64,000 nucleotides of DNA, from the NCBI RefSeq assembly GCF_028206995.1, contig NZ_JAQLFL010000007.1:1-64000 (forward strand). The letters are read 5' to 3'. Under the pieces are notes generated by a model. The model saw only the letters and a program-made list of their open reading frames with translations. It made no database searches and had not been told where the DNA came from. This document shows positions 7,717 to 14,448 of this stretch, in pieces. Made by a program: the position numbers and the translations under genes. The DNA comes from Collinsella aerofaciens (GTDB lineage: Bacteria; Actinomycetota; Coriobacteriia; Coriobacteriales; Coriobacteriaceae). Every line of letters starts with the position of its first letter. The first letter of the stretch is position 1.

Positions 7717-9108
7717 TTATCTCCGCCCACACATCTCGGCAAACGAAATCAGCTTGACGTCTCCCCTACTCTCCGCAGCATCCCGACATCCCTGCGTAAA
7801 GCCGCTTTTTGAGAAAAGTGCATAGCTTTTTCGTTGCCGTCTAAAGAGCTCGCTTCGGTGCACGAGCTTTTGCAGCGCGTCTTCGCCCGCCGGTTCATTG
7901 CGCCATTTGCACTCCGCAAACAGCGCAGCGCCCTCGCCATCGTCAACAATCAAGTCGATTTCTTCCTGCGTATGCGTGCGATTATCCGTCCCCCACCAGC
8001 GCCCGACACTCGCCGGAACCACATCGAGCTGGCCCGCGCGCGCGAGTTCGTACACGTATTGTCTGCATATAATCTCAAAGACCGTACCCATGTAATCCGA
8101 TACGTGCGGCTCAATGCGCTCATACGCCATCTCGGCCATATCGGTTTGAATCAGCCCGATGTTCTGCGGCACAAACTTGTACCAGAACCTAAACATCTGA
8201 TCGCTCAGCAGATACACGGCTCGCTTATTGCTCGTCTCGTTTAGGGGCAGCTCGCGCTCGACAATCCCAAGCGACGCCAGCTTATCCACATAGCTCTTTA
8301 CGTTGCTCGCAGGGATTCCCGTAGAGCTCGCAATCTCCGAGATCTTCGAGCGCCCCTGGGCAATTGCCTGCACGATCGCATCATATTGCTCGGGATTGCG
8401 GCACTCTTGCAACAGCAGGTTACTCGGCTCCTCAAAGAGATAGCCCGTAGGAGTAAGGAAAAGACGTTTGATGTTGTCCTTGAGCGATACGGTAGGGTCG
8501 ACTTTTTCGATATATGCAGGAATGCCGCCCGTCATGCCATAGCAAACTGCAGCGTCTTTGCGACTCATGCTCTGCCACAGGCCGAGGGTCGCCGTAAAAT
8601 CGAGCGGCATGATCTTAAACTGGGCCGTACGTCTACCGTATAGCGGACTCTCGTAGCCCAGCACCTGCTCTTCCATAAACGAAAGCGACGACCCGCACAG
8701 GATAAGCATGAGCTTGGTCTCTTTGTACAGGTGATCGATCTTGTCTTGCAGCAACGAGCTGATTTCGGGATTCGATTGGGCGAGATAGGGATACTCGTCA
8801 ATCACGACAACCAAACGTTCCGTGCGAGCCATGGTGGCCAATGCATCGAACGCTTCGTCAAAACTACGAAACGACACGCCTGCAGCACCAACCGAGCCTG
8901 CAAGTATCGCCTGGCTAAAGCCGTGCAGGTTTGCCTCCGCATTGGTACGACGAGCTTGAAAGTAAATAGCCTTCTTGCCTTGGATGAACTCTGTGATAAG
9001 GCGCGTTTTACCCACACGACGGCGGCCGTAAATCACAGGCATTTCAAAGGAGCCCGTGCCATACAGTCGATTGAGCTCGGACATTTCCGCTGTTCTTCCG
9101 ATAAACAT
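7717..9108 (-). CDS. ATP-binding protein, archaeal-type ATPase with DUF234 C-terminal domain
   Basis: AAA-type ATPase of the ATPase_2 family, 463 aa. Walker A is GRRRVGKT at 29-36 and Walker B is VVVIDEY, with D104 and E105. A winged-helix-like middle section (SKISEIASSTGIPASNVKSYVDKL) follows. The C-terminal DUF234 region has a PD-(D/E)XK-like pattern (EEIDLIVDD then ECKWRN). The cell role of this family is not established; it is common in gut bacteria and archaea and is often listed as accessory. The start has GGAAGGA upstream. A 50-bp palindrome lies 19 bp before the start. Arrays A and B bracket the gene. A fragment of a relative lies at 5637-5675. Confidence 0.88.
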   Translation of the reverse strand: MFIGRTAEMSELNRLYGTGSFEMPVIYGRRRVGKTRLITEFIQGKKAIYFQARRTNAEANLHGFSQAILAGSVGAAGVSFRSFDEAFDALATMARTERLVVVIDEYPYLAQSNPEISSLLQDKIDHLYKETKLMLILCGSSLSFMEEQVLGYESPLYGRRTAQFKIMPLDFTATLGLWQSMSRKDAAVCYGMTGGIPAYIEKVDPTVSLKDNIKRLFLTPTGYLFEEPSNLLLQECRNPEQYDAIVQAIAQGRSKISEIASSTGIPASNVKSYVDKLASLGIVERELPLNETSNKRAVYLLSDQMFRFWYKFVPQNIGLIQTDMAEMAYERIEPHVSDYMGTVFEIICRQYVYELARAGQLDVVPASVGRWWGTDNRTHTQEEIDLIVDDGEGAALFAECKWRNEPAGEDALQKLVHRSELFRRQRKSYALFSKSGFTQGCRDAAESRGDVKLISFAEMCGRR

Positions 9109-9126
9109 AGGGCCATCCTTCCTTCA

Positions 9127-9176
9127 CGTTATAGCTAGCCATATTATACCTTCCTATAATATAGCTAGCTATAACG
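9127..9176. promoter_or_regulatory. 50-bp near-perfect palindrome upstream of the ATPase gene
   Basis: CGTTATAGCTAGC-c-ATATTATA, a 6-bp centre, then TATAATAT-a-GCTAGCTATAACG. The arms match except one position (9140/9163). The arms also contain the self-complementary TATAGCTAGCTATA. TATAAT lies on both strands, so promoter and operator probably coincide. It is probably an autoregulatory site, but this is inference. Confidence 0.7.
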
Positions 9177-9227
9177 CAATTCGACAAGCGGCGCACGAAA
9201 AGGGGCGATACACCGCCGCACGTGGAC

Positions 9228-9410
9228 CGTTCCGGAAAATGTATCCCGTTCTGGAGCCAAAAACTGGGCCGTAGTTTCCGCCAAACATGTCATCCGGAAA
9301 GCGCTTCCCGCTCTGAGCCTGAATTCTGGGATGCGGTTTCCGCTGAAGCTTCTACCGGAAAATGCATCCCATTCCGAGCGCTCATTCCGGGTCACAGCTT
9401 CCACAGATAC
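9228..9410. repeat. 62-bp tandem repeat array B (three units)
   Basis: GGAAA starts at 9234, 9296 and 9357 (periods 62 and 61). Units carry the same dyads as array A. It lies between the ATPase palindrome and the frameshifted gene. Confidence 0.85.
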
Positions 9411-9699
9411 AAGACGACGATCCGCAGCCCATATCACATGCCTTCAAATATGCGATCCAGAGACACAAAACAGCAGATAGAATGCTCTTTTTCAAAAAAG
9501 CACACGTCCCGAAACTTACCCATTCTTCAGAACTCGCTACCGTTCAAGGTCGCCGATTACCGCCCACCGATTCAGCTTCAAAAAATGACGTCAAAACCAG
9601 GCCATCTACCTGCATGGTTAGATTTTGGTCAGCTTTTGGTCAGCTGAGCGGCAAGTTCCAGCTGATACGTTTTTGCTACCCAAAAGGAGGCGGTAGCTC
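9411..9699. other. Intergenic stretch before the frameshifted gene
   Basis: No gene is supported here. The only local structure seen is an exact tandem duplication of TTTTGGTCAGC at 9623-9644, about 55 bp before the next start codon. The ribosome-binding site AAAGGAGG ends 10 bp before the ATG at 9700. Confidence 0.5.
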
Positions 9700-10676
9700 A
9701 TGACCCATTGCAATGACCAACTCATCGACCAGCTGTTGAACCAAGCCGAACAAGAGGGGCGCTGTCGGGTTCCCCCGAGCACGGCGATCCGAAAAGCGCT
9801 CCTTCGGCGCACCGGCGGCACGGTTGTCTCGCCCATGCCGGGGTTATTTGCGCGAAAAACGCGCTGGGATGAACTCAACCGAGCGCAACGCCATTGCGAG
9901 ATCCTCCGCGCCCTTGCGATCATCCATCCCGATTGGACGTTCTGCTCGTTTTCGGCAGCTTGCCTGCTGGGGCTCGAGGTCTCGTGGCGACATCTGAATG
10001 TTGTGCATGTTTGCAGCTCGACAAAGCCGTCGGCTCGCCCGGGCGCACATATTCAGCGGCACCAGATTGAGCCGGCATATCGGTAACGCCGCCCATCCAA
10101 ACGGTCACAGATTGCCTGTTGCAGACCGGTTTTGCCGACGGCATGCCCATTGCCGATTCGGCGATCCTGAAGCTCGGCCTTGCGCCGGAACAGCTGATGG
10201 AGGCCGTTGAGCAACGAGCGACTGCCCGCAATGGTCGCGCGATTCGCACCGCCCTCACAACGCTTCGATATGCCGACGCCCGCGCCGAGAGCGGCGGGGA
10301 ATCGGTCGCCCGAGCCGTCATGATCGAGACGGGCTTTGCGCCCGACTGGCTTCAATACGAGCTGACGGACCCCTTCGATTCGGCCAAGCCCATACGAACG
10401 GACTTTGTCTGGGAGCGCCAGGCGCGGGAACTCACGCTGGGCGAGCTCGACGGGCTCATCAAATATACCGACCAGACCATGCTGGCCGGACGCACCACCG
10501 CCGAGGCGCTCGTTGCCGAACGACAGCGCGAGGCGCACCTATCGCTCTACGGCCACCCTCTGCTGCGCTTTACCATGAACGAGGTCCGTTCGGCAGGAAT
10601 GCTCGCCAAAAAGCTGCAGACGGCAGGCATCCGGCAGACCGCGCTGCCGACATGGCTCAATGAAGCGGAGCTGTAG
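9700..10676 (+). pseudogene. Frameshifted AbiEi-like / endonuclease-fold protein
   Basis: Two pieces of one protein in different frames. The first (9700-10086, starting MTHCNDQLIDQLL with AAAGGAGG upstream) has a helix-turn-helix-like N-terminus. The second is open from about 10071 to the stop at 10676 and continues VTPPIQTVTDCLLQTGFADG. The join requires a one-base change between 10071 and 10083. The C-terminal half has the pattern DFVW then GELDGLIKY, like the PD-(D/E)XK nuclease-fold proteins often annotated next to type IV (AbiEi) antitoxins in actinobacteria. Together the pieces would give about 325 aa. No slippery heptamer is seen, so mutation is more likely than programmed shifting. 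It is bracketed by arrays B and C. Confidence 0.75.
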
Positions 10677-10744
10677 GAGCTGTTAGGCCGCGCATCGCCG
10701 GATCGCATCCCCCCCTATCTGGGCCGCGTTTTCCCAACGGCCAC

Positions 10745-11053
10745 GCCAACGGAAAGCGCGTCCCATTCTGAGGCATGATTCCGGGACACAACTTCCGGTT
10801 GAGGGACGATCCGGAAAGCACGACCCGTTCCGAGACCGAATTCCGGGACGCGGTTTCCGCTTGAAGCTTCAACCGGAAAATGCATCCCACGCTAGAGCCA
10901 TATTCCGGGACACACTTTCCATTTGAGGGCCTCTACCGGAAAACGAATCCCATTCTGAGCGTCGAATCCGGGATACAGTTTCCGTTTGAAGCCCCGTCTG
11001 GAAAGTACGTCCCATTCTGGAGCCGAAATCTGGGACGCAGCTTCCGCATGCGG
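10745..11053. repeat. 62-bp tandem repeat array C (five units)
   Basis: GGAAA starts at 10751, 10813, 10875, 10938 and 11000 (periods 62, 62, 63, 62). Unit consensus and dyads are as in arrays A and B. It ends just before the terminator of the xanthine dehydrogenase operon. Confidence 0.88.
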
Positions 11054-11062
11054 AGGCGCTCC

Positions 11063-11098
11063 AAACAAAAGGCCCCGGCTCGCGATGGAGCCGGGGCC
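11063..11098 (-). terminator. Terminator of the purine operon
   Basis: GGCCCCGGCTC and GAGCCGGGGCC form an 11-bp perfect stem with a 6-nt loop, followed on the minus strand by TTTTGTTT. It lies about 70 bp after the xanthine dehydrogenase stop. Confidence 0.92.
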
Positions 11099-11167
11099 AA
11101 AGGCGCAGCGTATGTAGTTGATGTTGAGCGCGAACAGCTCGTCAGCAATGACCGTCCGCGCCCTACC

Positions 11168-13945
11168 CTACCCGCGGTGACGGGCGCGGCTGTACGGCGT
11201 ATCCACCATGGGCAGATCTGGACGCAGCTTGCCGTCAAACGCGCGGTAGGCGTTCTGTACGGCGGGCGCCGTGGGGATCGTTGCGATCTCGCCGATGCCC
11301 TTGCCGCCGTATGCCACGGGCAGCAGCTCGTCCTTCTCCACGTAAATGGCGTGGATATCCGGAATCTCGGGCGCACGGAACAACCCGAGCGTACCGTACC
11401 TTGCCTGGGGCACGCAGTCCTTGAGCGGCCAGTCCTCGGTAAGCGCATAGCCCATACCCATGAGCACGCCGCCTTCGATCTGACCCTGGATGGAGATGGG
11501 GTTGACCACCTTGCCGGAATCGTGCGCAGCATAGATCTCGCTCACGCGGCCGTCATCATCCAGAATGACCACATGTGTGGCAAAGCCGTAGCAGATGTGG
11601 CTCTTGGGATTGGGAACATCCGCACCCAGCTTGTCGGTCGGCTCCAGATACACGTAGCCAAACTCGCATCCCTCGAGCGCCTTGATGGCGGCCGCGGGAT
11701 CCTGAGGATGCATACCTTGGCCGGCGACGAGCTCCTGCGTGTGCAGCTGATAGGCGCGACCGTCGTCGTACTCGATCTTGACGCCGTCGCCATGCGCGCT
11801 CACGGGAGCATCGGGTGCAGGCTTGCCCGCCTCGATGCCAACCATGGCATCGCGCAGCAGGAAGGCGGCGCCGCGCACGGCCTCGCCGGTCACGACCGTC
11901 TGACGCGAGCCAGACGTAGTGCCGGAGTCGGGAGCGTTCTCGGTGGAGCACTCGCCATTGGCAATGCAGCTCAGCGGCAGACCGCAGGCCTCGGCAACGT
12001 CTTGCAAAAAGACGGTGTTACAGCCCTGGCCGATGTCGGACGTGGCGGCGTAGACCACGGCGCGGCCATCCTCGATGCGGATCTTGCAGCGGCCGGCATC
12101 GGGCAGGCCCACGCCCACGCCGGCGTTCTTCATGGCGCAGGCGATACCGGCGTGTCCGGGATGCGCGTAGTAGGCATCCTTGACCTCGAGCAGCGTCTCT
12201 TTAAGTGCCGTGGAGCAATCGGCAATCTGACCGTTGGGTAGAACCTCGCCCGGCTCGATGGCGTTACGGTAGCGGATCTCCCACGGATCCAGGCCGACCT
12301 TCTCGGCCAGCAGGTCGATCAGGCTCTCGAGCGCAAACTCGGACTGACAGACGCCAAAGCCGCGGTACGCGCCGGCAGGCGGGTTGTTGGTGTAGTAGCC
12401 AAAGCCGCGGATGTCGGTGTTCTGGTACTTGTAGGGGCCGACGGCATGCGTACAGGCGCGCTCGAGCACCGGGCCGCACAGCGACGCGTAGGCTCCGGTA
12501 TCAAAGTTGATCTCGCAATCCAAACCGGTAAAGTTGCCCTCGGCGTCGCAACCCAGCGTAAAGGTGCCGTCCATGGCATGACGCTTGGGATGGAAAGCAA
12601 GCGACTCGGCACGCGTGAGCTTGCACTTCACAGGACGCTGGAACTTATAGGCAGCGAGCGCGGCCAAGTGCTGAATGGACACGTCCTCCTTGCCGCCAAA
12701 GCCGCCACCCACGAGCATGGTCTCGACGACCACACGCTCGGGCTCGTTGTCCCAGCCAAACATGTGGGCGCACTCTTTGCGCGTATCGTAGGCACCCTGG
12801 TCGGTCGACTGCACCTTGACGCCGTTCTTGTACGGGAAGGCGACGGCGCACTCGGGCTCCAAGAAGGCATGCTCGGTAAAGGGCGTGGTAAAGCGCTGCG
12901 TCACGGTGAATGCGCTCTCCGCCAGCGCCTTGGCGGCGTCGCCACGCGTCACATGGCGGCTCTGGCACACGTTGTCCTTGAGCTCCACCGTGTTGCCAAA
13001 GGCAAAGAAACTGTCATGCAGGCGCGGGGCGTCGGCAGCCCTGGCCTCGGCGATGTTGCGCACGGGCTCCAGCGGCTCGTAATCAATCTTGACGAGCTTC
13101 TTGGCCTTCTCGAGCGTCGCCTCGTCCTCGGCAACCACCAGCACGATGGCGTCACCCACGCAGCGGGTGATATCGCCCGCCGCGATCATGACATCCCAGT
13201 CCTGGATAAGGTGGCCGACCTGGTTGACCGGCACGTCCTCGGCGCGCAGGATGCCCACCACGCCGGGCAGGGCCTCGGCCTTGGAGGTATCGATGGAGAG
13301 CACGCGGGCGCGCGGATACTTGGAGCGCACGGCGCTAGCGTAGGTCAGGCCCGGCTGATCGAGCTCGTCAATGTCGTCGGGATACTTGCCCTCGCCGAGC
13401 ACCTTCTTGCGCACGTCGATGCGGAAGGCGCGCTTGCCCACGCCGTAGTCGTCGCCGCGCTCCAGGTCCTCGTCGATCTGCTTTTCGCCACGGAGCACCG
13501 CAGCGGCCAGCGAGATGCCCTCGATAATCTTTTTGTAGCCGGTGCAGCGGCAGACGTTGCCGCGGATGGCGTACTTGATCTGCTCCTCGGTGGGCTCGGG
13601 ATCCTCGGCGATGAGCGCCGCACCCGCCATGACCATGCCGGGGATGCAAAAGCCGCACTGCACGGCGCCCACGGCGCCAAAGGCGTACACAAAGGCCTCG
13701 CGCACGTCCTCGGGCAGGCCCTCGACGGTCACGATGTCGCGGCCGGCGGCAAGAGCGGTGGTCAGCACGCACGCCTTGACGGCTGCACCGTCCACATGGA
13801 TGGTGCAGGTGCCGCACGCACCCTCGGAGCAACCGTCCTTGGCGGAGTGAATGTGCAGGTCGTCGCGTAGGTAGCGCAGAAGCGGTTTATTTTGGGTCGT
13901 CGTGCGCTCGACGCCGTTAACGGTAAAAGTGAATTCCTGTGCCAT
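11168..13945 (-). CDS. Xanthine dehydrogenase, fused 2Fe-2S and molybdopterin domains (selenium-dependent type)
   Basis: 925-aa molybdenum hydroxylase. The N-terminal plant-type 2Fe-2S domain has Cys39, 44, 47 and 59, followed by the second 2Fe-2S domain with Cys97, 100, 132 and 134. A molybdopterin domain with GGGFGGKED, GAYRGFG and GQGCNTVF follows, then a late GKGIGEIATIP that should hold the catalytic Glu. There is no FAD domain, so electrons must leave through partners. The adjacent polyferredoxin and YgfK flavoprotein fit. Homologues in ssnA/ygfK clusters are called selenium-dependent xanthine dehydrogenases, using a labile selenium cofactor rather than selenocysteine. Expected reaction: hypoxanthine or xanthine hydroxylation, or the reverse from urate. 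Starts 12 bp after the ferredoxin gene, with AAGGGAA upstream. Confidence 0.92.
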   Translation of the reverse strand: MAQEFTFTVNGVERTTTQNKPLLRYLRDDLHIHSAKDGCSEGACGTCTIHVDGAAVKACVLTTALAAGRDIVTVEGLPEDVREAFVYAFGAVGAVQCGFCIPGMVMAGAALIAEDPEPTEEQIKYAIRGNVCRCTGYKKIIEGISLAAAVLRGEKQIDEDLERGDDYGVGKRAFRIDVRKKVLGEGKYPDDIDELDQPGLTYASAVRSKYPRARVLSIDTSKAEALPGVVGILRAEDVPVNQVGHLIQDWDVMIAAGDITRCVGDAIVLVVAEDEATLEKAKKLVKIDYEPLEPVRNIAEARAADAPRLHDSFFAFGNTVELKDNVCQSRHVTRGDAAKALAESAFTVTQRFTTPFTEHAFLEPECAVAFPYKNGVKVQSTDQGAYDTRKECAHMFGWDNEPERVVVETMLVGGGFGGKEDVSIQHLAALAAYKFQRPVKCKLTRAESLAFHPKRHAMDGTFTLGCDAEGNFTGLDCEINFDTGAYASLCGPVLERACTHAVGPYKYQNTDIRGFGYYTNNPPAGAYRGFGVCQSEFALESLIDLLAEKVGLDPWEIRYRNAIEPGEVLPNGQIADCSTALKETLLEVKDAYYAHPGHAGIACAMKNAGVGVGLPDAGRCKIRIEDGRAVVYAATSDIGQGCNTVFLQDVAEACGLPLSCIANGECSTENAPDSGTTSGSRQTVVTGEAVRGAAFLLRDAMVGIEAGKPAPDAPVSAHGDGVKIEYDDGRAYQLHTQELVAGQGMHPQDPAAAIKALEGCEFGYVYLEPTDKLGADVPNPKSHICYGFATHVVILDDDGRVSEIYAAHDSGKVVNPISIQGQIEGGVLMGMGYALTEDWPLKDCVPQARYGTLGLFRAPEIPDIHAIYVEKDELLPVAYGGKGIGEIATIPTAPAVQNAYRAFDGKLRPDLPMVDTPYSRARHRG

Positions 13946-13957
13946 GGTGATTCCCTT

Positions 13958-14437
13958 CTACACGCCGGCGGCGATGCCGGTGCGGTCGTGGATGGCGCCA
14001 TGCGGGCAGACGACGGCGCACATGCCGCACGACAGGCAATCCGCGCCGTCGATATGGGCGCAGTTGTCCTCGATGCGGATAGCGCCGGCAGGGCACTTTT
14101 TGGCGCACATGCCGCAACCGATGCAGCTGGTGTCGCAGATCTTGCGCGCAATGGCGCCCTTATCGGTGTTGTTGCAGCGCACCAGGATGTTCTGGTAGCC
14201 GGGAACGAAGGCAATCACGCGCTGCGGGCACGCCATACCGCACAGACCGCAGCCCGTGCATTTGGAGCGGTCCACGCGGGCGACGCCATCGACCAGTACG
14301 ATGGCACCGTGGGGACAGGCCGTGACGCAGGCGCCACAGCCAATGCAGCCTTCGCTGCAGCGGGCGTCGCCGCCTGCGGAGGCGCAACCGCTTCCGCAGG
14401 CAACGTAGGCCACGTTATGTTGAATGGATTTGGCCAT
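13958..14437 (-). CDS. 4Fe-4S polyferredoxin of the xanthine dehydrogenase operon
   Basis: A 159-aa cytoplasmic electron carrier with four CxxCxxCxxxCP motifs: CIGCGACVTACP, CTGCGLCGMACP, CIGCGMCAKKCP and CLSCGMCAVVCP. An extra cysteine group lies near the N-terminus (CGSGCAS and C33). It sits between ygfK (gap 11 nt) and the xanthine dehydrogenase gene (gap 12 nt). A role linking YgfK to the hydroxylase is inferred from this position. No signal peptide is present. Confidence 0.9.
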   Translation of the reverse strand: MAKSIQHNVAYVACGSGCASAGGDARCSEGCIGCGACVTACPHGAIVLVDGVARVDRSKCTGCGLCGMACPQRVIAFVPGYQNILVRCNNTDKGAIARKICDTSCIGCGMCAKKCPAGAIRIEDNCAHIDGADCLSCGMCAVVCPHGAIHDRTGIAAGV

Positions 14438-14448
14438 AAGAGACTCGC

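Noticed and set aside
7196..7732. Open frame of 178 codons over array A
   Set aside because: The 62-bp repeat is not a multiple of three, so repeats are read in shifting frames. The protein is repeat-derived and has no start signals.
10068..10086. Programmed frameshift in the split gene
   Set aside because: No slippery heptamer and no downstream stimulatory pairing were seen; a simple one-base change explains the two frames.
7283..11053. CRISPR array interpretation of the 62-bp repeats
   Set aside because: Units have no constant repeat separated by unique spacers of set length, conserved positions are spread over the whole unit, and no cas genes are in the window.
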